In this document: one piece after another, positions 15,125 to 23,628 of the stretch | Position numbering within the stretch: position 1 is the stretch's first letter | How the letters are laid out: each line of letters begins with the position of its first letter | Assembly (NCBI GenBank): GCA_964413365.1 | Contig: CAYPRM010000019.1 | Span: 1 to 25,265, forward strand | Length of the DNA stretch: 25,265 nucleotides | Origin: RGIG4608 sp964413365 | GTDB taxonomy: Bacteria > Bacillota > Clostridia > Oscillospirales > CAG-272 | Direction: 5' to 3' | Made by a program: the position numbers and the translations under genes | Notes under the pieces: generated by a model | The model's input: the letters and a program-made list of their open reading frames with translations, nothing else | Database searches by the model: none | Told to the model about the DNA's origin: nothing

Positions 15125-17851
15125 TCACACCCCCTCCTTATGTCCGCCGAGGCGCCACGCGATCTTTCTCACGAGGTCTGCAGGTATTGCGGCGGTGGCG
15201 CAGGCAAGCGTCATCGCAAGCTCCCCCATCAGCAGCGGCGTCGTTCGCAACGCCGCCCCTCCAAGGTAGACAAACGAGATCTGTATTACGCATATCAGCC
15301 CTATTATGAGCAAAAACGCCGTATTTTTCCCGAGTCCCGAGAGCAGGTCGAGTCTGTCCGATCTCGAATTTATGCACTGTGCGACTCCGAGGAATATAAA
15401 AAACGCAAAGAACGCGGACAGCAAAACGAGGTCATTTGCGCTCTCTCTGAAATGCTCCGTAATATGCGGCGACTTAAGAAACGCGACCGACATCAAAGCC
15501 CCCACCGAGCCGGATACAAGTATCTGATTGAGCATATAGGCATTGACGATCGGCTCGCGGCGGCGCTTCGGCGGCTCCCTCATATACCTTTTCTGTGGCG
15601 CCTCTCCTGCGAACGCAAGTCCGCCGAGCGTATCCATTATCATATTCACCCAGAGCATTTGCGTTACGGTGATCGGCGTATCAAATCCTATGATCGGTCC
15701 TATCATGCAGACGAGTGCCGAGGTAAAATTGACGGTGAGCTGAAAGGTGAGAAATTTTCGAATACTCTTAAAAATAGTTCTCCCGTATAGCACGGCACGG
15801 ACTATCGAGGCGAGATCATCGTCAAGTATGACCACATCGCCCGCATCCCTTGCAACATCGCTCCCCGAGCCCATAGCAAATCCCACGTCGGCAAGGCGCA
15901 GGGCAGGGGCGTCATTTATTCCGTCGCCCGTCATACCGACCACAAGCTCCAGTGACTGCGCCACTCGCACGAGCCTGCTCTTATCACTCGGCAGAGCACG
16001 CGCAACGAGGGCAAGCTCGGGCAGAATTTCCACAAGTTCTCCATCACTCATTTTTTCAAGCTCGGAATGATCTATACACCGCCTTCTGTGACCGCTCACT
16101 ATCCCCACTCTCTCAGCAATAGCCCTTGCGGTAACCAGCCCATCGCCCGTTATCATAACGACATCTATTCCCGCACCCCTGAGTGCATTGACGGACGAGA
16201 GCGAGGTAGGCCTTGGGGGATCGGAAATGACCGCGGCGCACGCAAATCTAAGTCCCACACTCCCTATATCCTCGGCATCGGCTATCACTCCGTCGCACTC
16301 GCAGAGGGCAATCACTCTCGCACCCCTCTCCTGCGCGCGAAAAACCGCCCTCGCCACGGCGTGGCGGTCGATATCTGTGTCGCTCCCCACCCTCGGGAGC
16401 AACAGCTCGGGCGCGCCCTTGACGTATGTAGTACCGCCTACCGTGGCGGCGGAAAATTTTATTCTGCTATCGAACGGCACTCTTTTCACCACCCGTTCTC
16501 CGCCGATACGGTCATGAGCACGTGCCGCCTCGAGAAGCGCACGCTCCGTGGCGTTGCCGCCAATGGCCCTTTTTGCTCCGCGCTCCATCACGGCACTCGA
16601 ATTATATGTAGCGCCTCGGCAATAGGCATCGAAGACTTCGGGATGCTCCCTTGCAAGCACCCTCGCACCGCGCACCTCGCTCCCGTCGGGGAGAATAAAG
16701 CTCTCGACGCTCATTCTCCCCCTTGTAAGCGTCCCCGTCTTGTCGGTAAAAAGAATATTCATGCTCCCTGCGGACTCGATCCCGACCGACCGCCGCACGA
16801 GCACGCCACCTCTCATCATTCTCCGAACATTCGAGGAGAGGACGACGGCGATCATCATCGGCAAGCCCTCGGGAACTGCCATAATGACCACGGTAAGTCC
16901 GAGCGTTACGGATCTGAGGATCGAGGAAATGGTATAGGAGACGTCGGAGAGCGTATTAAGGATTGCAGACAGCTCCACAGAGCCACTATCCGCAACGGCG
17001 GACGAGAAAAAGCTGAATACGGCAATTATCACCGCCGCAATATACCCGAGCACGCTTATCTGCCTTGCGAGCCTTGCAAGACGGAGCTTTAAGGGGCTGT
17101 CGCGCACCTCACTCTGAAGCTCCCCCGCAATACCGCCGAGGAACGACCTGTCCCCCACTCGGCAGACGAGCATCTCGCCCTCTCCCGACGAAACGAGCGC
17201 ACCGCGAAGGCAGGAGCACGCCGAGCTTGGCGAGAGCATTTCCGCATCGGGCACGACCGAGCCACGGGAGGGAAGGGAGAGCGGACGCTTATCCACCTCA
17301 CCGCTCTCACCCGTGAGTGCGGACTGATCGAGCGAGACCGCACCGCGCACGAGCACGCCGTCCGCACACACGCCGTCCCCCGAGGATATGAGCACGATAT
17401 CGCCCATGCAAACGTCGCGAGCGTTGAGACTCACGACCTCACCGCTGCGACGCACCCGACAGAGGGAGGGAGCACTTGAACTGAGCCTCTCGAGCGCCGC
17501 ACCCGAGGAACGCTCCGAGAGAGTCGATATCACCGTTGCGAGCAGTATCGCCACGGCGATCCCACCGACCTCGAGCCAGTCGATGCTCCGTATGTTGAAG
17601 GCAATATTGAGCACGAGCGCGAGCAGGAGCACACGGATTATAGGATCTCCCAGATTTTCGAGAAGGGAACGCCCGAGGCTCTTGCCCCTGCGGCGCGTCA
17701 TGGCGTTCGAGCCGTAGAGCCTGCGCATCCTCTCGGCACTCTGCTCATCGTTCCCCGAGAGAGAGGCTCTTGATATCTCAAGCCTCTCCGCCGTTCCCAC
17801 CCCCTCCGAAATGCCTCTACCGGCTCTCCCAAAGCGTAACGATCCTCTCAT
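15125..17851 (-). CDS. P2-type calcium-transporting ATPase
   Basis: A 908-residue P-type ATPase. Order: cation-ATPase N-terminal region (to about 60), M1-M2 (70-110), actuator domain with TGES (180-183), M3-M4 with AVPEGLP (E328 as ion ligand), phosphorylation motif DKTGTLT (D370), nucleotide domain with KGAPELLL (478-485), SDPPRP (543-548), MITGD, and the hinge TGDGINDAP (641-649), then M5-M10. M5 QLTVNF and M6 WVNMIMD (N736, D740) match plasma-membrane (PMCA-like) Ca2+ pumps, so export of Ca2+ from the cytosol with one main site is most likely; Mn2+ cannot be excluded. No N-terminal heavy-metal domain or CPC motif is present. GGGAGAGGGT precedes the ATG. Monocistronic and divergent from rnmV. 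Confidence 0.95.
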   Translation of the reverse strand: MRGSLRFGRAGRGISEGVGTAERLEISRASLSGNDEQSAERMRRLYGSNAMTRRRGKSLGRSLLENLGDPIIRVLLLALVLNIAFNIRSIDWLEVGGIAVAILLATVISTLSERSSGAALERLSSSAPSLCRVRRSGEVVSLNARDVCMGDIVLISSGDGVCADGVLVRGAVSLDQSALTGESGEVDKRPLSLPSRGSVVPDAEMLSPSSACSCLRGALVSSGEGEMLVCRVGDRSFLGGIAGELQSEVRDSPLKLRLARLARQISVLGYIAAVIIAVFSFFSSAVADSGSVELSAILNTLSDVSYTISSILRSVTLGLTVVIMAVPEGLPMMIAVVLSSNVRRMMRGGVLVRRSVGIESAGSMNILFTDKTGTLTRGRMSVESFILPDGSEVRGARVLAREHPEVFDAYCRGATYNSSAVMERGAKRAIGGNATERALLEAARAHDRIGGERVVKRVPFDSRIKFSAATVGGTTYVKGAPELLLPRVGSDTDIDRHAVARAVFRAQERGARVIALCECDGVIADAEDIGSVGLRFACAAVISDPPRPTSLSSVNALRGAGIDVVMITGDGLVTARAIAERVGIVSGHRRRCIDHSELEKMSDGELVEILPELALVARALPSDKSRLVRVAQSLELVVGMTGDGINDAPALRLADVGFAMGSGSDVARDAGDVVILDDDLASIVRAVLYGRTIFKSIRKFLTFQLTVNFTSALVCMIGPIIGFDTPITVTQMLWVNMIMDTLGGLAFAGEAPQKRYMREPPKRRREPIVNAYMLNQILVSGSVGALMSVAFLKSPHITEHFRESANDLVLLSAFFAFFIFLGVAQCINSRSDRLDLLSGLGKNTAFLLIIGLICVIQISFVYLGGAALRTTPLLMGELAMTLACATAAIPADLVRKIAWRLGGHKEGV

Positions 17852-17889
17852 TTTTACCCTCTCCCAATCAAAAATGCTGACTTTGCTGA

Positions 17890-17895
17890 ATTATA
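17890..17895 (-). promoter_or_regulatory. Possible -10 of the Ca-ATPase promoter
   Basis: On the minus strand, TATAAT lies about 39 nt upstream of the ATPase start. No good -35 is seen at 16-18 nt, so support is partial. Confidence 0.35.
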
Positions 17896-17919
17896 TGCCC
17901 CATAAGTTAAAAATATAAG

Positions 17920-17948
17920 TTGACGCGGAGCGCAAATTGTGATAAAAT
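17920..17948 (+). promoter_or_regulatory. Promoter of rnmV-comM
   Basis: TTGACG (17920-17925), a 17-nt spacer and TAAAAT (17943-17948). The predicted transcript begins near 17955, which argues against the upstream in-frame start codon at 17939 for rnmV. Confidence 0.78.
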
Positions 17949-17986
17949 TAGTATATATGATTTCAAACACGAAAAACGGAGAAAAA

Positions 17987-18622
17987 ATGGAGACACGCGA
18001 GAGACTGAGGATCCCCTACCCGATAGTGGTCGAGGGCAAATACGACAGAATGAAGCTCCTTCGAGTGTGTGAGGGGCTCGTGATCAAGACCGACGGCTTC
18101 GGCGTGTTCAAGCGCGAGGAGCTGGCAACACTTATCCGTAAGCTTGCGCAGACCTCGCCCGTAATAGTACTTACGGATAGCGACGGCGGCGGTAGAGTGA
18201 TACGCTCCCATATATCCTCGCTCGTACCGAGGGATAGACTCATACAGCTCTATATCCCAAGGATCGAGGGCAAGGAAAAGCGCAAGAGCGAGCCGTCTCG
18301 CGAGGGCATACTCGGCGTTGAGGGAATGGAGGACTCGCTCCTCTATGAGCTGCTCCTTCCGTTTTCCGATACACAGGGAGGAGAAGCGGCAAAAAGGCTC
18401 GCGCAGATCGCCGAAAATCCACTCTCCAAAACAGATCTCTATATTGACGGACTCACGGGTGTGCAAAATTCATCGCAGAAGCGCGATGAGCTTGCACAGA
18501 GAGTCGGACTGCCGCGTGGAATGAGCGCAGGCGCACTGCTTGAGGCACTGAAGGTCATAATAACGTATGAGGAATACCTCTCGCTCGTCGGACGGACGGC
18601 GGGAAGCTCTACGACTAACTAA
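17987..18622 (+). CDS. rnmV: Ribonuclease M5 (5S rRNA maturase)
   Basis: A 211-residue Toprim nuclease that in Firmicutes trims precursor 5S rRNA in the 50S particle. The Toprim glutamate is E16 in VVEGKYD, and the metal-binding aspartates are D64 and D66 in LTDSDGGGR. LYIPRIEGKEKRK and GVEGMEDSLLYELL (about 110-123) are characteristic of RNase M5, followed by a C-terminal helical domain (DUF4093-like). The ATG at 17987 has CGGAG upstream; earlier start codons lie in or beside the promoter. The usual partner ksgA is absent, and comM follows after 22 nt, probably in one transcript. Confidence 0.9.
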   Translation: METRERLRIPYPIVVEGKYDRMKLLRVCEGLVIKTDGFGVFKREELATLIRKLAQTSPVIVLTDSDGGGRVIRSHISSLVPRDRLIQLYIPRIEGKEKRKSEPSREGILGVEGMEDSLLYELLLPFSDTQGGEAAKRLAQIAENPLSKTDLYIDGLTGVQNSSQKRDELAQRVGLPRGMSAGALLEALKVIITYEEYLSLVGRTAGSSTTN

Positions 18623-18644
18623 CCCATCTAACGGAGGAATTGAC

Positions 18645-20189
18645 ATGTATTCTGAAATATATAGCGCAGGACTCGTCGGCATCGACGGCTTTATTATCAC
18701 GGTTGAGTGCAGTGCGCAGAGTAAGCTGCCCGTCTTTGAGCTTGTGGGACTCCCCGACCTCGCAGTAAAAGAGGCAAAGGAGAGAGTCAGAAACGCCTGC
18801 ACAAATAGCGGTATACCCTTTCCCATTGCCACACTCACGGTAAATCTCGCACCTGCCGACAAGAAAAAGGAAGGCTCGGCGCTCGACCTGCCGATACTCC
18901 TCTCCATACTCCACGCCTGCGCAGTCATAGCACCCGAGAGGGATATGTCGGGCAAGTGCTTCGTCGGAGAGCTGTCGCTGTCGGGCGATATCAGACCTGT
19001 CAGAGGCGTGCTCTCAATGTGCGTAGCGGCAAGGGACGCGGGGCTCAAGGAATTTTACGTTCCCCGTGAGAACGCAGGCGAGGCGGCGGCGGTCGAGGGA
19101 ATGACCGTCATACCCGTAAGCAATATCTCCGAGCTTGTGCGCCACCTCAACGGACTCTACGTCCTTGAGCCCGTAAAGCACGATAGGAACGGAGAGGGAA
19201 AGAGAAAGCCCTCCTACGGCTTCGACTTTGCCGACGTCAAGGGACAGCTCCTTGCTAAAAGAGCTATGGAGATCGCCGCCGCAGGCGGTCATAATATTTT
19301 GCTCATAGGCCCTCCCGGAACGGGAAAATCAATGCTCGCAAAAAGACTCCCGAGCATCCTCCCCGAGCTCAGCTTTGAGGAGGCGATCGAGAGCACGAAA
19401 ATATATTCCATCGCAGGCTCACTCAAAAACGGCGAATCCCTGCTCTCGGAAAGGCCGTTCCGCGCACCCCACCATACGATGAGCGCAGTCAGCCTCGTCG
19501 GTGGAGGCGCAAATCCAATGCCCGGTGAGGTCTCACTCGCACATAACGGTGTCCTGTTCCTCGATGAGCTTCCCGAGTTTCCGAAGCAGGTAACGGATAC
19601 GCTCCGCCAGCCGCTCGAGGACGGTAAGGTTACAATAACGCGCGCCGCCGCAAAGGTAACGTTCCCCTGTAACTTTATGCTCGTCGCCGCAATGAACCCG
19701 TGCAGATGCGGATATTTCGGTCATCCCTCGGGAAGATGCACCTGTAAGCCCGAGGATGTGAAAAGATATATCTCTCGCGTCAGCGGACCTCTGCTCGATA
19801 GAATTGATATTCAGATAGAGCTGCCGTCACTGTCCTACGTTGAGATCTCCGCACCCGGTGAGGCAGGGGAGAGAAGCGAGGTAATACGCGAGAGAGTAAG
19901 TAACGCGCGCAGCTTCGCCGCAAGGAGAATGAGGGAGAGGGGAGAACAGCCGAAGAGCAACTCGAACCTTGACGCCTCGGAAATACGGAGATACTGTACG
20001 CTTGATGAGTCGGCAACGCTCATTTTGAAATCGGCATACGATAGCCTCGGACTCTCGGCAAGAGGATACGATAGAGTGCTCAGAGTCGCAAGGACCATCG
20101 CAGACCTTGCAGAGAGCGATGTAATACGTGCAGAGCATATCGCCGAGGCGATACAGCTCCGCTCGCTCGATAAAAAATATTGGGGATAA
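18645..20189 (+). CDS. comM: YifB/ComM-type AAA+ ATPase (Mg-chelatase-like)
   Basis: A 514-residue protein with the full YifB/ComM layout: an N-terminal Lon-protease-like domain (about 1-175), an AAA+ domain with Walker A GPPGTGKS (222-229), SERPFRAPHHT, Walker B LFLDELPE (304-311) and the arginine-rich LLDRIDI, and a C-terminal Mg-chelatase-like helical domain. A cysteine group, NPCRCGYFG...CTC (C353, C355, C365, C367), is the family's putative zinc site. In Gram-negative transformable bacteria ComM is a hexameric helicase that promotes branch migration; the role in Clostridia is less defined. The start is set by ACGGAGGA, 6-7 nt before the ATG. It ends in a terminator upstream of dnaA. Confidence 0.93.
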   Translation: MYSEIYSAGLVGIDGFIITVECSAQSKLPVFELVGLPDLAVKEAKERVRNACTNSGIPFPIATLTVNLAPADKKKEGSALDLPILLSILHACAVIAPERDMSGKCFVGELSLSGDIRPVRGVLSMCVAARDAGLKEFYVPRENAGEAAAVEGMTVIPVSNISELVRHLNGLYVLEPVKHDRNGEGKRKPSYGFDFADVKGQLLAKRAMEIAAAGGHNILLIGPPGTGKSMLAKRLPSILPELSFEEAIESTKIYSIAGSLKNGESLLSERPFRAPHHTMSAVSLVGGGANPMPGEVSLAHNGVLFLDELPEFPKQVTDTLRQPLEDGKVTITRAAAKVTFPCNFMLVAAMNPCRCGYFGHPSGRCTCKPEDVKRYISRVSGPLLDRIDIQIELPSLSYVEISAPGEAGERSEVIRERVSNARSFAARRMRERGEQPKSNSNLDASEIRRYCTLDESATLILKSAYDSLGLSARGYDRVLRVARTIADLAESDVIRAEHIAEAIQLRSLDKKYWG

Positions 20190-20194
20190 AAATC

Positions 20195-20237
20195 GCCCGT
20201 GAGTCTTGACCAAGCATCAAAGCTCATGGGCTTTTTT
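20195..20237 (+). terminator. Terminator after comM
   Basis: The 9-bp stem GCCCGTGAG (20195-20203) pairs with CTCATGGGC (20223-20231) with one G-U pair across a 19-nt loop, followed by TTTTTT. Confidence 0.88.
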
Positions 20238-20273
20238 GCTTGAATAAAATATCCGTTGCCCCTCATAGCGTCG

Positions 20274-20289
20274 GACGCCGTCAGGCGTC
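20274..20289. repeat. Small hairpin in the comM-dnaA gap
   Basis: GACGCC-GTCA-GGCGTC is a perfect 6-bp stem. It lies beyond the comM terminator and close to the inverted copy E of the hairpin-array repeat, and may be an outlying module of it. Confidence 0.5.
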
Positions 20290-20333
20290 GTTCTCGAGGA
20301 ACTCTACCGCAAGCCCTCGTTTTGGCAACACGG

Positions 20334-20400
20334 GTGGCGAAGCCACAACATCATTAGCCGAAGACGACATAAAGGCGACATCTATGTTCGCTGTGCGAAC
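20334..20400 (-). repeat. Hairpin-array repeat, copy E (inverted, rearranged)
   Basis: Read on the minus strand: C-rich lead, GTTCGC-ACA-GCGAAC (20386-20400), ATAGATGTCGCC, a GTCTTCGGC-type segment, the linker TAATGATGTT, then the hairpin GTGGC-TTC-GCCAC (20334-20346). This last stem differs from the TTGC-TTC-GCAA of other copies but remains fully paired. Confidence 0.75.
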
Positions 20401-20469
20401 GAGAGGGCACTTGCAAATGTAAATAAAATGTAAACTTTACTCGTACCAATTTTAAATTCCCTAAATCTA

Positions 20470-20478
20470 TGGTATAAT
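20470..20478 (+). promoter_or_regulatory. dnaA promoter (extended -10)
   Basis: TGGTATAAT: an extended -10 (TGN plus a perfect TATAAT at 20473-20478). The -35 region at 17-nt spacing (TTTTAA, 20450-20455) is weak, as often with extended -10 promoters. The leader is about 105 nt and contains an alternating GC tract (CGCGCGCGTGCGTGCG, 20508-20523). No DnaA box of the type found after recF is present in 20190-20588. Confidence 0.7.
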
Positions 20479-20588
20479 ATATTGTATATTTATTTAAGTT
20501 TATATATCGCGCGCGTGCGTGCGTAAAGCAAAAGTGAAACAAACAATAATTAATAAACCACGACAAAACACGAAAGGAACTTTTTACC

Positions 20589-22103
20589 GTGTCTAACAGC
20601 GCACATCTGGAGGAAATACGCCTCGTATGGCAGGAGGTATACGACTCCTTTAAGGACTGCATGTCAACGGATATACGCGAGCTCTGGTTCGGCGACCTCA
20701 CTATCGAGGATTACGACGACGAGGCGCGCGTTATCACGATGGGCATAAAGAGCGAGATCCGCCAAAAGCTACTTGATGAGCGGCACCGCGACCAGCTCAT
20801 ATACCGCTTTTCGCGCGAGCTCGGCTTTGATGTCGACGTCAAAATAATATTCACAGGCACTCCCCTGAACCGTGAGGAAGCGATCCGCAGCATAATGGAG
20901 CGCGTATCCGTCGGTGATCCCTCTTGGAAGCTTCAGGAAGAGGAGAGACGCCGCGCGGCGGAGGCCGAGGTCGACCGCAACGAGGAAGGCTTCAGAAAAC
21001 GCGAGGAGAGAGCCGCAAGGATCGCCTCAATGATAACGGATATCGAGGAGGAGGACGAGCACCATCTCGGCTCTACGATGCCGCCGTTCAACTTTGCGTA
21101 TACCTTTGAAAATTTCATCGTCGGCTCGTCGAATAAGTTTGCGCACGCCGCGTGCGTGGCTGTCGCGAAAATGCCGGCGAAGAACTATAACCCCCTTTTC
21201 ATATACGGCCCCAGCGGTATCGGAAAGACGCACCTGCTCTACGCTATCACAAACTACCTTCGCCGTCAGAATCCCAACGTCAAGGTCATATATATCAAGG
21301 GCGAGGATTTCACAAATCAGATGATCGACTGCCTCTCGCGTCAGGCAATGCCCGAATTCCGCGAGAAATACCGTGATTGCGACGTCCTGCTGATCGACGA
21401 TATACAGTTCATCGCAGGCAAGGTCTCTACGCAGGAGGAGTTTTTCCATACCTTCAACGCACTCTATGAGAGCGGAAAGCAGATAATACTCACGAGCGAC
21501 CGCCAGCCGCGCGAGATAAAAACTCTCGAGGATAGGCTCAAAACCCGCTTCGAGTGGGGACTTATCGCGGATATACAGCCACCGGATCTCGAGCTGAGGA
21601 TCGCGATAATCAAAATAAAGGCGGCGCAGGTCGGCATCAAGATACCCGAGGACGTTCTCACGTACCTTGCCGAAAATCTCCGCTCCAATATCCGCCAGAT
21701 CGAGGGAACGATCAAGAAGCTCGGCGCGAGGGTGTTCCTCTCGGGCGAGAAAATGGATATGGATCTTGCACGTAGTTGTATAAACGAGCTTGTCGGAGGC
21801 GCAGAGCCAACGAGCGTTACGGTCGATAAGATATTCTCGTCAGTATACCAGAAGTACGGGATCAAAAAGGAAGAGCTCATCTCCTCCAAGAGAAATAAGG
21901 AGGTCGCGCTCGCAAGGCATATCACGATATACATAATCCGCGAGGTTACCGAGATGTCCCTGCCGAATATCGCAAAGATCTTCAATAGGGATCACTCAAC
22001 AATAATAAACTCCATCGAAACGATCGAGAGAAAGATCATTACCGACGCCGTTCTCGATTACGATATCAACGAGATAATCAAAGAGGTCTCACCGAACACC
22101 TGA
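20589..22103 (+). CDS. dnaA: Chromosomal replication initiator DnaA
   Basis: 504 residues. Domain I (about 1-90) contains the helix with WQ...; a highly charged linker rich in Glu and Arg (115-156) is domain II. The AAA+ domain carries Walker A GPSGIGKT (207-214), Walker B LLIDDIQF (267-274) and the arginine-finger segment TRFEWGL (319-325). Domain IV (about 410-500) is the helix-turn-helix that binds DnaA boxes, with signature NRDHST (466-471). Compared from memory with E. coli and B. subtilis, the turn before RDH is one residue shorter (FN instead of FGG), the box-contacting Gln (E. coli Q408) is His, and Thr435 is Ser. The start is GTG at 20589 after AAAGGAAC. It binds ATP, opens oriC and autoregulates. 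Confidence 0.98.
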   Translation: MSNSAHLEEIRLVWQEVYDSFKDCMSTDIRELWFGDLTIEDYDDEARVITMGIKSEIRQKLLDERHRDQLIYRFSRELGFDVDVKIIFTGTPLNREEAIRSIMERVSVGDPSWKLQEEERRRAAEAEVDRNEEGFRKREERAARIASMITDIEEEDEHHLGSTMPPFNFAYTFENFIVGSSNKFAHAACVAVAKMPAKNYNPLFIYGPSGIGKTHLLYAITNYLRRQNPNVKVIYIKGEDFTNQMIDCLSRQAMPEFREKYRDCDVLLIDDIQFIAGKVSTQEEFFHTFNALYESGKQIILTSDRQPREIKTLEDRLKTRFEWGLIADIQPPDLELRIAIIKIKAAQVGIKIPEDVLTYLAENLRSNIRQIEGTIKKLGARVFLSGEKMDMDLARSCINELVGGAEPTSVTVDKIFSSVYQKYGIKKEELISSKRNKEVALARHITIYIIREVTEMSLPNIAKIFNRDHSTIINSIETIERKIITDAVLDYDINEIIKEVSPNT

Positions 22104-22392
22104 TGATCGTTCGCGCAACGAGCATATCGAGTGAGCAGCATATATCGCCCTTGAGGCAAACGCTCACCACCTCAAAAAAACGTTATCGCACTCAAAAAAC
22201 AGCATTGACCCTGTAGGGATCGGCAGCCCTACAGGGCTTGCGATAATTTTATTGCTTTGCAATAAGACTGCCGCTCGTGCAAAAGCTTTTAGCCGTTCCG
22301 GCAAAGCAACACCACATCAAAAGCTAAACAGAAAACTATTCTCATTCAGCCGCCATGCGGCAATACAATTTACCGAGGAGATTTTGAATAAA
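22104..22392. other. dnaA-dnaN intergenic region
   Basis: No gene is seen. It holds decayed pieces of the hairpin-array repeat (CGTTCGCGCAACGAGC near 22107; TTGC-TTT-GCAA at 22252-22262), a long-loop pair GTGAGC/GCTCAC (22130-22166), and a strong inverted repeat at 22209-22236. There is no clear TATAAT promoter, although CGATAATTTT at 22241 is AT-rich, and there are no TTTTCCACA or TTATCCACA boxes, unlike Bacillus where one oriC half lies here. Confidence 0.6.
22209..22236. repeat. Perfect 10-bp inverted repeat between dnaA and dnaN
   Basis: CCCTGTAGGG (22209-22218), the 8-nt loop ATCGGCAG, then CCCTACAGGG (22227-22236). Each arm is itself a near-palindrome (CCCT..AGGG), so two small hairpins or one long hairpin can form. 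No T run follows, so a rho-independent terminator is doubtful. It could attenuate dnaA transcription or be a mobile-repeat remnant. Confidence 0.7.
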
Positions 22393-23610
22393 ATGAAGAT
22401 CAGATTTAACAGACACGAGCTCGCCGCGGCGATCGCTCCGCTTATGAGCTGTGTTTCAACTAAGGTTACCGTTCCTGCAGCGGAGGGAATTCTCATTGAG
22501 GCAAAGGAAGGCAACGAGTGCGTTCTCACGACCTTCGACCTTGAAAAGGGCATGAGGATCACCACGCACATGGACGTTATAGAGGGGGGCTCATACATAA
22601 TCAACGCCCTCAAGCTCAGCCAGACTCTGCGCGTTATGCCCGAGGATGAGATGGAGCTGGAGGTCGATGACAGGAATGTTGCGACGATCATCTGCGGCCG
22701 TTCGAGGCACAAGATGAATGCACTCCCCGGCTCGGATTTTCCCGCGATCCCGAAGCTCGTATCAAACGATGCGTTCTTCGTCAACCGTTCGGATCTCCGC
22801 GAGATGCTCTCACAGACCATGTACGCCATGGGCGTGAACGATCAGAGGATCATTCTCAACGGAACCTACGTTCAGATGGAGAATAACACGCTCACGATGG
22901 TCTCCTGCGACAATTTCAAGCTTGCAAAGTGCGTAAGAAGGATCGAGTACACGACCGAGCAGGAGCAGGTAGGAACATTTAGAAGCTCCTTCATACTCCC
23001 CGTCAAGACCGTCAATGAGCTTGTAAAGCTTCTCGGCGACACAAGGGATCGCGCATCAAGAACATCCGATGACGAGGACGAGAGCACATCCTACACCACA
23101 GGCGTCGGCACAGGCTCTAAGGTAAGGATCTTTATGACGCTCAAGAACATCGTTTTCGGTATCGGCGAGCTAACGTTCTTCAGCCGCCTTATCGAGGGCG
23201 AATACATTGATTACAATTCGATAATAAGAAGGGACCACAAGTACCGCGTGGAGCTTGATCGCGACGAGCTGATCTCCGCACTTGAGCGTGCGGCTCTGGT
23301 TACCGAGGAAAAGATCGCAGGCTCTCTGCGCAGTAACGTCAAGCTCACCTTTGACGGCTCTCTGCTCAAGATAACCGCAACATCGGCGGCAGGCGCGACC
23401 TACGACGAGATCGAGATCGGAGATATCGGAACGCCCCTCACGATAGGCTTCAATAACCGTTATCTCATGAATTCCGTCCGTGCGTGCACGAGCGAGAGGA
23501 TCTGCGTCGAATTCACGTCCCACCTCTCCCAGTTCCTCATCACCCCCGCAGAGCCCAAGCCCGACACGAGTGAGGTCTTTATGCTCCTTCCCGTAAGGCT
23601 CAAGGACTGA
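22393..23610 (+). CDS. dnaN: DNA polymerase III beta subunit (sliding clamp)
   Basis: 405 residues with the three-repeat clamp fold. Recognisable parts are the N-terminal MKIRFNRHELAAAI, LPGSDFPAIP (111-120), the mid-domain LNGTYV...VSCDNFKLA, the LIEGEYIDYNSII strand (266-278), FNNRYLMNSV (353-362) and the conserved end LPVRL. Homodimers encircle DNA and tether polymerase III and repair factors. It is 25-35 residues longer than common clamps because of an acidic Ser/Asp/Thr loop (about 216-243) before the second-domain strand. The ATG at 22393 is preferred; GAGGAG lies 12 nt upstream, and an in-frame TTG at 22384 is possible. The longer frame extends through non-coding repeat DNA and is rejected. 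Confidence 0.97.
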   Translation: MKIRFNRHELAAAIAPLMSCVSTKVTVPAAEGILIEAKEGNECVLTTFDLEKGMRITTHMDVIEGGSYIINALKLSQTLRVMPEDEMELEVDDRNVATIICGRSRHKMNALPGSDFPAIPKLVSNDAFFVNRSDLREMLSQTMYAMGVNDQRIILNGTYVQMENNTLTMVSCDNFKLAKCVRRIEYTTEQEQVGTFRSSFILPVKTVNELVKLLGDTRDRASRTSDDEDESTSYTTGVGTGSKVRIFMTLKNIVFGIGELTFFSRLIEGEYIDYNSIIRRDHKYRVELDRDELISALERAALVTEEKIAGSLRSNVKLTFDGSLLKITATSAAGATYDEIEIGDIGTPLTIGFNNRYLMNSVRACTSERICVEFTSHLSQFLITPAEPKPDTSEVFMLLPVRLKD

Positions 23611-23628
23611 TACGGATATCTGCACCTT

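Noticed and set aside
16067..17092. 341-codon plus-strand frame opposite the Ca-ATPase
   Set aside because: It is antisense to the conserved P-type ATPase core; its composition (His, Pro, Arg, Ser) is a shadow effect.
20508..20523. Alternating CG/TG tract in the dnaA leader as an origin element
   Set aside because: It is a Z-DNA-prone stretch but has no DnaA boxes around it; a simple sequence tract is enough to explain it.
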